Below, piece by piece: positions 19,762 to 29,896 of a stretch of DNA of 64,000 nucleotides (positions are counted from its first letter, which is position 1; every line of letters begins with the position of its first letter). Both the position numbers and the translations under genes were made by a program. Under the pieces are notes generated by a model. That model searched no databases. It was not told the DNA's origin and saw only the letters and a program-made list of their open reading frames with translations. This DNA comes from Asparagopsis taxiformis (taxonomy: Eukaryota; Rhodophyta; Florideophyceae; Bonnemaisoniales; Bonnemaisoniaceae), in the NCBI GenBank assembly GCA_030407315.1, contig JALQPE010001751.1, positions 1 to 64,000 on the forward strand, in the 5' to 3' direction.

Positions 19762-20085
19762 GCTTACAGATGGAGCAGTTTACCAGGGATGCTTACAGCA
19801 AAGTCATCGTTACGATGACTTTGCTGTAAGGAAAGGTTTCATTACAGTGGCCATGATTTCTTTACCCGGTAAAAAAATTCCTGGCCGCTGTAATGAAAAC
19901 GTTTTCTTACAGCAAAGTCATCGTAACGATGACTTTGCTGTCAGGAAACAAAACATTACAGTGGCCATGATTTCTTTACCCGGTAAAAAAATTCCTGGCC
20001 TCTGTAATGAAACGTTTCCTTACAGCAAAGTCATCGTAACGATGGCTTTGCTGTAAGGATCCTTGGTAAACTGCCTGAGCTGTAA
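19762..20085. repeat. Foldback element 3: TTACAG palindrome array
   Basis: Begins GCTTACAGATGGAGCAGTTTACC and ends with a matching inverted GGTAAACTGC...GCTGTAA, so it has terminal inverted repeats. Inside are palindromes at 19793-19829, 19907-19943 and 20020-20056, alternating with two copies of the TTTACCCGGTAAA-centred palindrome. It lies just upstream of copy B. Confidence 0.88.
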
Positions 20086-20290
20086 TTGTCGTACAACGAA
20101 AAGTGATGTGGAAGGTTCGGATTGGTCAACCGCTGAATATCATTACCAGGGTGTATACTAATAGGAATATGTCAGATCTCTAAGTTTCGCCTATCTTACT
20201 CAGCTTACGCAGCAAAACAGCTTGTCGTTCAGATCTTCTTCTCTCTTTCTCAATCTTTCACTCTTCGTTTGTCAATCACTCACCAAAGCA

Positions 20291-23200
20291 ATGGCTCAAC
20301 AATCCCCCAACGCTTTCGACCGCCAGGTGCGCTCTGCCAGCCGCCGTGACAACGATTCTCCCACTCCTTCTCCCTCTCCTTCTCCCTCTCCTTCTCCTTC
20401 TCTGGCCCCCCCTGTCCCCATGGACGTTTGCGAAGCTGCTGCAGCGCTGACCCAGCTCAGCCCAGCACCTAAGCCCGTCCCCTCCCCCCCTTCCGCTTCC
20501 GATCCCGCGGTTGTCCCGACAATCGACGCTGGCGTTCCCGCAACTCCGCTTCCGGCTCAATCTGCCGAAGCGGCGCCAGCCGTCGAGGGATCTGGTGCTC
20601 CTCTGCCCAGCTCGCCTGCTCCGGACATGATCATCGCGTCCGGCAGCGACTTGGCAGAGGATGCGGAGAAGGTCGATGATCACAACGCTCGTGACATCGT
20701 ACCGAACAAGCCTCTCCGCAGCACCAGGCTGGCCTACCCTGGCACAGTGCCCATCCCGGTGGATGTGGACTACGACATAAGTCCGGAGAGCTGCCGAAAC
20801 ATTCCAGTCTTCATTTCCCCCTGGATGTTTCTCCTCCGGCAGTCGTGTCCAGGGTGGTCAGGCCGCATCGCGTTGATGAGTTGAAGAAAACGTTTCTCAC
20901 TCAGGGATTTTCCGTGATTGCTTCACGCGTGTCCGTCTGCGAGGTGATTGATTCCAATGCAAAAGTACGACTGCAATATGTCGATGGATCTCACCGAGTG
21001 ACCGCGTTGAAGGCCATTCTCGAGTCGGCTGGACCTGCTCCTGCGAAGGACAGTCCAGAGTGGGAGGAGTTTGTCAAGTCTGACATCTACCGTCGCTTTG
21101 GAACTATTCCAGTCGACTTTCTCCTCCCACCGACTCGGCTTGGCCGGGATGTCTTCTGCTCCGAAGAAGTACTCCCGCTTTCACGGCTGATGAACTTCCA
21201 CACCCACAATGTCAGCGAGGTAACAGTTGCTGACAATGTGTGCTCTGTGATGGAGTTCATCAATATCCACCGCCTGGGAAAGAAGAAGATCGAGCCGACC
21301 GTTCAATACATAAAAGAACGGAAAGCGCTGAGCTGGATTCGTCCGAGACAGCTCATGCGCTACGTCTCGATCGCGCGAGGGTTCAAGACCATTGAAAGCC
21401 CTGCTTTCAAGTACTGGTCGAGCATCCCGAACAGGCCGGAGTTCGTGCAGTTTCTTCGACCGAGGATCTGGCTGGGTGTACGGTGAACTTGTTGTTCAAT
21501 GGGTCGTTCAGGAGTGCTCCGGATGTGCAGAAGTGTTTCATCCTGGAGATGACGGCGCGCTACACTTGTAGCCGTCGGTCGGCCGGGCTGAAACCGTACT
21601 CGGTTGGTACCATTGGGCAGGAATGGATTGCTGGTTTGTTGGAAATCTTCGGGTACGTGAAGGAGGTGGCCGAGTACTGGAACGTGTCGGATGTGTTGAG
21701 GATGCTGGATGGGTCAATTCCCAGCGGGGTGACCCGAGCAAGAGCTTCGACATTCGCTCGCGCGTTGTCGAAGTTCTTGCTCAGATGGTCCCCAAGAAGG
21801 GGTGCTGGGCAGACTTCCGTCCCAAGGAAGGCCCCCCCGATGGTTACAGTTACGAAAATATTTTTCCCCGTAAGAAGTCTGTCTTCGGGAAGGACGCCAG
21901 GAAAATGCTCCTGCGCGTCACTGGGTACCGCGACATGCAAATGCGGAAACGCTTTCACGCGATGTACCCAGACATCCCACATGCTGCGCTCCCAGCCACA
22001 TGTGGTGATGATGCCCCCATCCCTTCCTCTTCCAATTCCTTGCCCATCCCTTCATCCTCCATTCCTTTGCCCCCACCACCTCAACTGGAATCTTCCAGCA
22101 ATTCCGAGGTTGCCCCTGTTCCTGTCTCTACCCCTGCCGTGTCTGCATCCTCCCCTGCGGTGACCCCGGTCAAGCCGACTGCGCGTGGTCCCCAGGATGG
22201 CAGCGAACGCTCTGGTCCAGTTTCCCACGCCGGGACTGGTACCCCCAACCGTCCTGTCCAAGCCGCGCAGGAGCAGGTCTCACCGGCTTCGCAGCCTGAG
22301 CCTGCGACTCCGGCTGCCGAGCAGCACCCTGCTGCTCCGGCCCCCGCTGTCGAAGCTTCCCGTTCTGCATCTGCTAGCAGTTCGGGAAGCTCCAGCGATG
22401 ACAGCTTCGTCCCTTCACCATCCGGTGGGGTTGGACAGAAGACGGTTGCGAGGATTTCGACGGAGGGCCCTACTCCCGAGAATGTGGTCGAGGGCAGCAG
22501 TGCGAAGGGCGGTGCAGATCCTGACGAAGATGTCATTGAAGTCAGTGATTCTGCACCGCCCGGAGTGGAAACTTCTGGGAGGAAAGTGATGCCCAGAAGG
22601 AGTACCCGCCTGCAAGCGAGTCGTTCCGGTCGTGGTGGAACGGCGGGTGGTGCTGTGGAGGTCGTCGAGCTGGAGAGCGCCCCCGAGGATGCGGGTGAAA
22701 ACTCCATCCTCGGGAAGCGTAACTTGGAAGCCGCTTCTGCGACGCCCGAGCCTTCTACCAAAAAGAGAAGGCTCGGTGAGACTTCATCAAAGTCGTCGTC
22801 AAAGAAATCCAAGTCGGCTTCCCGAGGTCGCTCTCGGGAGCCGGTTCTCCAGTTCGACGACGCCCAGGAGAATCCCATTCCCGACAGCATCGTCGATGAG
22901 AATGTGGCCGCCGTTCTCCCCAGCGCAATTGCGTCTGGCAGCCGGATGAAGTACTATATGGAAAGTACGACGGTGGAGACGGTTCGGGCGGAAATGAGGG
23001 CGGCAGCATTCCAGGCAGCTGCATCGCCGGGTGCTGAGGATACGGTGGTGGACAGGTACTTTGCGGTGAAGAAGGCATTGTTGGAAAACTTGGGGGTTAT
23101 TGTTATGGAAGGCCTGTTGGCATCGTCCACGGCTGGTAATGCGACGCATGAGTTGTTCGGTCACTTCGCTAGGCAGTTCCCGCTGGTTGAGGAGGTTGAA

Positions 23201-23935
23201 AAACCCTCCCAGCAGTCTGATTCTAACGATGACGACAGGGAGCCACAGGACGAGCCGCCAGCTTTCGCAAAGCCCGGCTTCGATCCTTCGCCGTGGCAGT
23301 TCATCCACAACGTGGGTGATGCGAAGGACCGCATCGATGGTGGTCGTGGGCGCCTCTCTCTGCCGCGGCGTGAGTTGTGCGACAAGTTGGAGGAGGGGAA
23401 TTTGGAGATGTATAAGAACAAGTTGGTGGCAGAGCTTGCTCTTGGTGTTTGTGCGGAGTTCTTGAAGTTGGGAATGGAGGGTGAGGATCCTGTCTTCTTC
23501 CCGAAGACAGGATTGCGGCTGCTTCTTACAGCAGATGGGGCTGCGGACCAGGATGGGCACACGGACTTCAAGGTAGCGACGAATAGTGTTGGAAGTCCTA
23601 CCACGTCTCCATCATATTTCATGATGTCGAGCGGAGCCGATGGGTTCTCTATAGTAGTTGCCCCTTATAGTCATGTATGCCTGGCCAGTCCGGGCGCCGA
23701 TATGTGGAAGGTTCCCCCTCTCATCTTTTGGGTGCCACCCTATTCCGTATTGGTTGGTCGCGGTGACCTTTACCATTACGGGGTCGGCTTCAGCCGAGGA
23801 GATCTTCCTGCAGGCGAGAAGTTAGTCTATGGCCTGCCCACGCGCGGCCACATCTACTTGAAGACGGAGAAGGACGTCCTCACGGACCACATCCACACCG
23901 TCGAATATTACAAGTACGATAGGAGCAATAGATAG
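20291..23935 (+). pseudogene. ParB-like + 2OG-Fe(II) dioxygenase fusion (copy B), three frame breaks
   Basis: Same architecture as copy A. ATG at 20291 (MAQQSPNAF) opens a Ser/Pro-rich N-terminus. Around 20790-20825 the homology moves to the next frame, which carries the ParB motif DGSHRVTAL (about 20983-21009). A second shift near 21450 continues as DLAGCTVNLLF. A third near 21735 leads into the frame that reaches the stop at 23933-23935. All three shifts are of the same kind (equivalent to one lost base). The final frame has a long Pro/Ser/Ala linker, then the oxygenase: HTD at 23558-23566 and YHYG with its His at 23774-23776. The His-His spacing of 72 residues is the same as in copies A and D. 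Either a young pseudogene or a gene with uncorrected single-base errors; no splice-site pairs explaining all three shifts were seen. Confidence 0.8.
20344..20402 (+). repeat. Pro-Ser-coding microsatellite in copy B
   Basis: CCTTCTCCCTCT-like 12-base units give a run of alternating Pro and Ser residues near the N-terminus. This is unstable low-complexity sequence inside the coding region. Confidence 0.7.
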
Positions 23936-24409
23936 CATATCAGAAGTATTAAAACCTATACTACTGTTCCCTGCTATAAAGTTCTGTCTTTCTCATCTCA
24001 ACATTGTTACCTTAGCCCATTTTTCAGTTCTCATCTATACATCTGTCCTTCATCTCATAGTTTAGTGCTACTCAGCAGATTGCTTGCTACTTTTTAATAT
24101 TAGTCTACAACGTTATATGATTTTACTAGCTAGGCCGTAGGGGGAGACTAGTTTCAACCCTTGACAACGCGCAGATTTCGACTACGAGAGCCGTCACTGT
24201 GATAAATTATTTGTAGAATTTTCGTCTATCTTCCCACCTACACTAGGCTACCTATATATATACAGGGTATAACCTGAACAGAGACCACGTGAGGTAAAAT
24301 ACTCCTGAGAGCTGCTCACAGCCGTACAGACCTTTGCTGAGCAATTTACCCGACTTCAAACTTCGCTTCTTACCTTTACCAGGATGAGAGAAGGACGAAA
24401 CTCCCTGCT
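23936..24409. other. 3' flank of copy B, no gene
   Basis: AT-rich spacer with no coding frame or RNA gene supported. The last 30 bases (GAGAAGGACGAAACTCCCTG) repeat the arm of the 76-bp palindrome at 25215-25290. Confidence 0.45.
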
Positions 24410-24760
24410 GCTTACAGCCGAAGCCGTTTACCAGGGTTCCTTACAGCAAAGTCATCGTAACGATGACTTTGCTGTAAGGAACCGTTTCCTTGCAGTGGCC
24501 GAAGAATTTTTTACCGGGTAAAAAATCAGCAAGAAATTTTACCGGGTAAAAAATTGTGGCCGCTGTAATGTTTTGCTTTCTTACAGCAAAGTCATCGTTA
24601 CGATGACTTTGCTGTAAGAAAACGTTTCATTACAGCGGCCACAATTTTTTTACCCGGTAAAGAAATCATGGCTGCTGTAATGATTTGTTTTCTTACAGCA
24701 AAGTCATCGTAACGATGACTTTGCTGTCAGCACCCCGCCGGAACTGCCAAAGCTGTAAGC
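24410..24760. repeat. Foldback element 4: TTACAG palindrome array
   Basis: 351 bp starting GCTTACAG and ending CTGTAAGC. It holds three 37-bp palindromes (24441-24477, 24581-24617, 24693-24729, the last ending CTGTCA) and two types of ACCGGGTAA palindrome. Nearly identical in order and sequence to the cluster at 25291-25639. Confidence 0.9.
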
Positions 24761-25214
24761 AGTCTGGCTTCACCCTCTCCCCCATTTCTCTACTCCGCCT
24801 TCAGCATCCCAGCCTCTCTGGTGACGACTGACGCCTTTCGTTTCCCCCCTCACGCCCCCTCTCGCAATGAAATACTCGTCTATTACCACGATAGGCTACT
24901 CGTACTGCCGCCTTAATTTTCCTCTACACACACCCTCCCATCCGTCTCTTCCGTACTACGATCTTAGGCTATCCTACCTTACGATTATAGTTGTATAGTG
25001 AGTAGCTAGAGTCCTACTTATTGACGACTATAGTGCACCGGAACCGGCGCCGGTTCCCGCCCGGGCGGGTTGAATATATATTTTATGCCGTGAGGCACAG
25101 GTACCATATGGTCGCTGTGGCTCACGGCACAAGGAGTAGATTTTGCGACCAACAGCCGTCCAAACCATCCTCCCGTGATGTTCCCTACTTCACACTTCGC
25201 TTCTCATGTGAGAC
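24761..25214. other. Spacer between foldback elements 4 and 5
   Basis: No gene. Contains CGGAACCGGCGCCGGTTCCCG, a short GC-rich palindrome at 25038-25058, and the flank that resembles 19235-19340 in inverse orientation. Confidence 0.45.
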
Positions 25215-25290
25215 AGCAGGGAGTTTCGTCCTTCTCCCATCTTGGTAAAGGTACCTTTACCAAGAAGGGAGAAGGACGAAACTCCCTGCT
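25215..25290. repeat. 76-bp near-perfect palindrome
   Basis: Two 38-base arms meet at GGTACC with a single mismatch and no loop; the left arm starts AGCAGGGAGTTTCGTCC. It directly abuts foldback element 5. One arm also occurs beside foldback element 4. Such a structure can extrude a cruciform. Confidence 0.9.
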
Positions 25291-25639
25291 GCTTACAGCT
25301 GAAGCCGTTTACCAGGGTTCCTTACAGCAAAGTCATCGTTACGATGACTTTGCTGTAAGGAACCGTTTCCTTGCAGTGGCCAAAGAATTTTTTACCGGGT
25401 AAAAAATCAGCAAGAAATTTTACCGGGTAAAAAATTGTGGCCGCTGTAATGTTTTGCTTTCTTACAGCAAAGTCATCGTTACGATGACTTTGCTGTAAGA
25501 AAACGTTTCATTACAGCGGCCACAATTTTTTTACCCGGTAAAGAAATCATGGCTGCTGTAATGATTTGTTTTCTTACAGCAAAGTCATCGTAACGATGAC
25601 TTTGCTGTCAGCATCCCCGGTAAACGGCCCGCACTGTAA
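25291..25639. repeat. Foldback element 5: TTACAG palindrome array
   Basis: Palindromes at 25322-25358, 25462-25498 and 25574-25610 with the same intervening ACCGGGTAA palindromes as cluster 4. Ends GGTAAACGGCCCGCACTGTAA. It lies about 280 bases beyond the 3' end of the methyltransferase-SET gene. Confidence 0.9.
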
Positions 25640-25915
25640 TGGGGTGACTGCTTCTCCTACATCGCTCTGTTACTGGTGTTCTACATGCTGCGTTGCTACA
25701 CAATTTCGCACTCACATCTTTCTAGTTTCTCTCCCTTTCGTATCCATAGGTATAGCAGTTGAAAAGTGGATAGTTTGCACTCCAGGCCGCAGATGCCTTC
25801 CTGCAGTCATGTCACGATTGTTGTAGTGTAGTCTATAATATCTAGCGCTCTTGGAAGATGATGCACAGTCTATTGTCTCTGTCAATGCGTGTTTACTCAA
25901 ATCTATCAAAGTAGC

Positions 25916-28900
25916 TCAGTTAGCTGGCCAATATTTTCTACCATAGTCAGCAAATATCTCCTCATCAGCTTCAACGTCTCTGGTCAGAACGACCTTGACA
26001 GCATGGGGATTCTTGATATTCGAAGCAAAGTCCGGTTTGTCTATGGCATCGCCTTGTCGAAACTCGGCTGACTGTGTTCGACTCACCTCGGTCGCTTTCT
26101 CCGTTCCGTCAATGACCCGACAATCATTGAGGTAGCTGGTACAATTATAGACCGCTGGAACGAGCCAGACCTTCCGAACAGGTGCACCCCTCCCTATGTA
26201 CGTGGTTTCCAATTCCATGTTGTAGTCCTGGAACCTCTGTCCTGTGCACCCAAATCCTTCCGGGCCGTACATCACTGATCTCTGCGGTTCCGAGTCTCGA
26301 ATCTTCGCATAGAAAATCGTCCCGTTGTACCAGCCAATGACCGTCCCCTTCTTCAGTTTCTTCGCCGCGAATACGCCAAACCCACCACCTCTTACCTCCG
26401 ATTGCGAAACATAGACACCGTAGAATGCGGCATCAGCAGCCAGAATCGCGTCCGGGTCTATGCTCCAAAACGAGTGCATGTCCTCGGCCGGCCACTGGTC
26501 CATAGGCACCCCGCTCAATCTGTGAAGCATAGAACCGTCCTTCTTCATTGACGCAACGAACACAAGCAGATGGTTCGGCAATGCTGTCACAGCAGGTAAA
26601 CCTTCTGGTGCATCTGAGATGTGCTTCTGACGAAGCCTTGGAGCTTTTCCTGTGACCGGTACCGACTCGTCCCCAAGAATACTCTCCACCTCACGCTGCA
26701 AGATCCCCCCATATCGCCCGGCTTTCACCTCACTGACGAAAGCATGCAGTATCCACTCCTGCGATGCATCGTGGCACCTTTTTTCCTTCTCACACCCAAT
26801 GAACCGACGATACGTACCATCCCTCAACGTCATACACGCTATGGCTGTGCTGTATGTTCCCGAGAAGAAATCCATCACGATATCGTTCTGCTTCGAAAAT
26901 CGTTCCAGAAGCTCACGAAGAGTGGTCAACGCCTTCTGCTCATGGCGCAGTCGGTTGTTCTGCCCATCGTATTGAGCTTCACCAGCCGACAACCTCGGAA
27001 CGTTGTCAATCGCGTTGGTGAACCCAGGGTGCCTCGATATGTCCGGATTGTGCAACCTGTAATCCACCATATCGTATGCAGCCATACCCTTCCCCCGCTT
27101 ATACGCATGGATAACGAAATCGTGCATATTATGCAGTGTGCACGTTTTCGTCGATGGATTGGACGTAAAGCTGTGTGGTCGGCGAGATAGCACGACTGGA
27201 ACACTGTCCACAATCATCTTGCCAGGCTCGGCATTTCTGATTGCATCCATCCATGCCACGAGTTGGCGCACGCTGGAATAGATTAGAGCATGACCGCCAG
27301 GCCGAAGAACTCGAACTATTTCACACGCAACACTCGCCAACTCTTCCGGCTCCAGAATATCGTACTCCGAGTTTTCTCTGCCGCCTTCCCGCCTCGTGTT
27401 GAATGGAGGATCAGTGAGCACAAGCTGAACACTGTCCTCCAACACGCCATCTTCCAGGAAACTAATTTTGTCCTCCACCTCTTTGGCTACATCAGTGGCG
27501 TCACAATTCACAGTGTGAATGTAACGCCCCATCACAGCTTCCAGCTTGGTGACATATTCCGGCTTGGATTCCTTTCCGACGTCAACGAGCGGTGCTTCTG
27601 TAGGCGATACAGTGTCAACCTCCATAGCGTCATCCTCGGCCGCACCTTCTCTTGTTGCTGTTTCGCTAGCAACCGCCGCATTATCGTCCTCTCCACCACC
27701 GCGCTCCAGCCTAGCCTTCTTCCTCTGTGGCTCCAGACTATCCTCTTCTATATCCTCGCTGCCATTGTTTGGCACTGCTGCGGATATTTCCATCTGCGCA
27801 GGTGCACCTTCAAGGATGCCAGGCTCGGGCGTATCCTCAAGACTGTGCAACTCATCCATGGTCAGAGGAAGCTTTCGTTGCTCTCGGGTTCGCAATAACC
27901 AAGCCTTCAGCCTCCTCTGACCATCCAGGGCATGAGACGTGTTCAACTTGGCTCGCATGAACGAGTTCAATCCGAACTTGTCAGGAGTGTCGAAAAGCAA
28001 GGCTCGAAGTCTCTGCATCAGCTGACCACGCTCGGCGAACACATTCACCTCAGTGACACATTGGCGTATCGACAGCAGGAAGGCGCTTGTCAATGATCGC
28101 AGCCTTGCATCCACAGCCACTGGAAGGTCGGCACAGAACCCGTTTTCACTGTCTACAGTTTTCGGGACAATGGTCAGGTTTTTCCGATGCTCCTCGACCG
28201 CGCAGCCATCAGACCGATTCGGGAGTGACCTGAAGCAAAGGCTCGCAGGATCGAATACCATGAACGGCCAGCACATCGATTCAACATCCTCATACCCCAA
28301 CACTCTTGCCCCGGTATCCCACGCAGCTAACACACGGTCGACAACAAATCCAAGCTGGTTGGCTTGCGCACTGGATGTTGCAATTCCAACCATTCCACCA
28401 CCACCAATGGCCCCGGATGTGGCTCTGGCCCGCCTAGATGGCGCACTGCCCATCTCCTTACTGCGAATAGCCAAGATACACTGGCACATCATAACCATCA
28501 GCCTCCTGAACCGCTTCTGGCTAGCCTGCAAAGAATCTTGCATGTCGGATGTAGCGCCGTCTAGAAAGTACCTGCTCGAAAGCAGTTCGCGGTTCAGTGG
28601 AGAGGACAATTCTCCGCGGGGTGTCTTGCCAAACATTTCGACGGCACGAGAACTAGTCACCCCCACCTGTTTCGGAAACTCAACCATCCTCGGAGAATCA
28701 CCCATCTCTGCATTGAGTCCCCATGCATGACAAAACATTTGCCACAGACGCAAATCAATCGCACTCGAATCTTCTGCTCGGTGATACGGCCGAAGCACAG
28801 CCAGGATAGACATGCATGAGCTGTACTGCGGTTTACCACTCAGGCTTGAAGCAATTTGGCCGCTTGGATCGCAGGACTTGATCCAGCCCAACACATCGGC

Positions 28901-29383
28901 CATCCTCACAGACGAAATATGAGCGTACTTGTCCTTTCCTTTTTGGACCCAGTACTCGTCTCTGAGATCAACGGCGATCATCAGATACTCAACAAACATC
29001 ATGCGCCTTTGCAGGCCTGCAATGTCGTTGGATGTCGTCGCTCTCACACGGTCCAGCACAACAGCAGTACTGCTGTTGGTGTCCGCCACGATAGACTCTT
29101 CTCGCATAGGAATCGTAACGCCAGGAGGAAAGACGCCCTTCTCCATTCCACGTACAATTGCCATGCAGCGGTGCGCTCCATCCAATATCTCCAGAACGCC
29201 TTCTCGAAACCTGCCAGTCACGGGATGAGCTGTGTCATAACCGCTGTTGCGAATGCTCTCCATGAGCGCTTCCACATGACTTGCATCAACATCGCGAATC
29301 GATACGAATTTGCTGACTTGATTGGGGTCGATGAACACCCATCCGTCGTGCTTTTCACCGTGATTGTGGAACGTTCCTTCCAT
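25916..29383 (-). CDS. ParB-like + DNA methyltransferase + SET domain fusion
   Basis: 1155 codons from ATG at 29383 (the frame opens three codons earlier at a TTG), no interruption. Residues about 20-230 form a ParB-like domain with the DGAHRCMA motif also seen in the dioxygenase fusions. A Glu/Asp/Ala-rich linker follows. Next is a beta-class amino-methyltransferase: catalytic TDPPF at 657-661, then a Rossmann segment (LRPGGHALIY), then the SAM-binding MDFFSGTYST at 837-846. DPPF-first order with DPPF/NPPF-type motifs is typical of N6-adenine or N4-cytosine DNA methyltransferases; I cannot tell which base. The C-terminus (about 990-1155) is a SET domain: GGGFGVFAAKKLKKGTVIG near 999, SYLNDCR with Asn 1086 in the usual NH position, and EEIFADYG with Tyr 1147. 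SET enzymes methylate lysines, often on histones. No nuclear-localisation or membrane signal is obvious. Divergent from the orphan gene at 29897. Confidence 0.88.
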   Translation of the reverse strand: MEGTFHNHGEKHDGWVFIDPNQVSKFVSIRDVDASHVEALMESIRNSGYDTAHPVTGRFREGVLEILDGAHRCMAIVRGMEKGVFPPGVTIPMREESIVADTNSSTAVVLDRVRATTSNDIAGLQRRMMFVEYLMIAVDLRDEYWVQKGKDKYAHISSVRMADVLGWIKSCDPSGQIASSLSGKPQYSSCMSILAVLRPYHRAEDSSAIDLRLWQMFCHAWGLNAEMGDSPRMVEFPKQVGVTSSRAVEMFGKTPRGELSSPLNRELLSSRYFLDGATSDMQDSLQASQKRFRRLMVMMCQCILAIRSKEMGSAPSRRARATSGAIGGGGMVGIATSSAQANQLGFVVDRVLAAWDTGARVLGYEDVESMCWPFMVFDPASLCFRSLPNRSDGCAVEEHRKNLTIVPKTVDSENGFCADLPVAVDARLRSLTSAFLLSIRQCVTEVNVFAERGQLMQRLRALLFDTPDKFGLNSFMRAKLNTSHALDGQRRLKAWLLRTREQRKLPLTMDELHSLEDTPEPGILEGAPAQMEISAAVPNNGSEDIEEDSLEPQRKKARLERGGGEDDNAAVASETATREGAAEDDAMEVDTVSPTEAPLVDVGKESKPEYVTKLEAVMGRYIHTVNCDATDVAKEVEDKISFLEDGVLEDSVQLVLTDPPFNTRREGGRENSEYDILEPEELASVACEIVRVLRPGGHALIYSSVRQLVAWMDAIRNAEPGKMIVDSVPVVLSRRPHSFTSNPSTKTCTLHNMHDFVIHAYKRGKGMAAYDMVDYRLHNPDISRHPGFTNAIDNVPRLSAGEAQYDGQNNRLRHEQKALTTLRELLERFSKQNDIVMDFFSGTYSTAIACMTLRDGTYRRFIGCEKEKRCHDASQEWILHAFVSEVKAGRYGGILQREVESILGDESVPVTGKAPRLRQKHISDAPEGLPAVTALPNHLLVFVASMKKDGSMLHRLSGVPMDQWPAEDMHSFWSIDPDAILAADAAFYGVYVSQSEVRGGGFGVFAAKKLKKGTVIGWYNGTIFYAKIRDSEPQRSVMYGPEGFGCTGQRFQDYNMELETTYIGRGAPVRKVWLVPAVYNCTSYLNDCRVIDGTEKATEVSRTQSAEFRQGDAIDKPDFASNIKNPHAVKVVLTRDVEADEEIFADYGRKYWPAN

Positions 29384-29896
29384 GGCGAACAAAGGTAGAG
29401 TTTTTAAGAAAGGGATAGTTGGTTGCTGCTTGACCAGGGTGGCGCAAAGCAGAAGTTGGTTGTTTAAAACAAAGTGTCAGCGAGTGGTAGCACTTCGGTG
29501 GCTGTTTCCTTTCCACCCCTGTCCGAACCTTTACAAGATAACTACATCGACTGTTAGCTCAATAATCAATGTAATACTAAAGTAATACTCAAAATATTTT
29601 TCCATGCAATTTATTGGGCCCCGTAACATCTCTAAGCGTATCTTTGTAGTCCAATCGTATGCATCCGACATTCACTTCTAGAACGATTATTCACATCAAA
29701 TTTTATGCTGCAATCAGTTCATGGCAGACATCATCCACACTGACGTGTCAATTTTGTCAATTGTCCATTCTATTTCTACACCACCTAAACATCTCTTCTG
29801 GACCTTTCCAATCCTCCTAGTATATACTACTCTTTAGCAGAAGGTAACGGTTAGGCTTTCACTAATACAACAATTCTATCCCATAGCTATCCCAAC
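29384..29896. promoter_or_regulatory. Divergent intergenic region
   Basis: About 510 bases between two divergently transcribed genes, so it should contain both promoters. A TATA-like TATATACT lies at 29820-29827, about 70 bases before the ATG at 29897. No further motif is recognised. Confidence 0.35.

Noticed and set aside
15627..23935. Direct assignment of the oxygenase domains to the TET/JBP family
   Set aside because: HxD...H and fold-level patterns fit the 2OG-Fe(II) superfamily, but I could not see family-specific TET/JBP signatures; a profile search would be needed.
14635..25639. CRISPR-like repeat arrays
   Set aside because: The repeats are long palindromes alternating with a second palindrome; there are no unique, equal-length spacers and no cas genes, and the DNA is eukaryotic.
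25916..29383. Bacterial restriction-modification locus or contamination
   Set aside because: No restriction enzyme is adjacent; the methyltransferase is fused to a SET domain and shares its ParB-like module with eukaryotic-looking neighbours in the same island.
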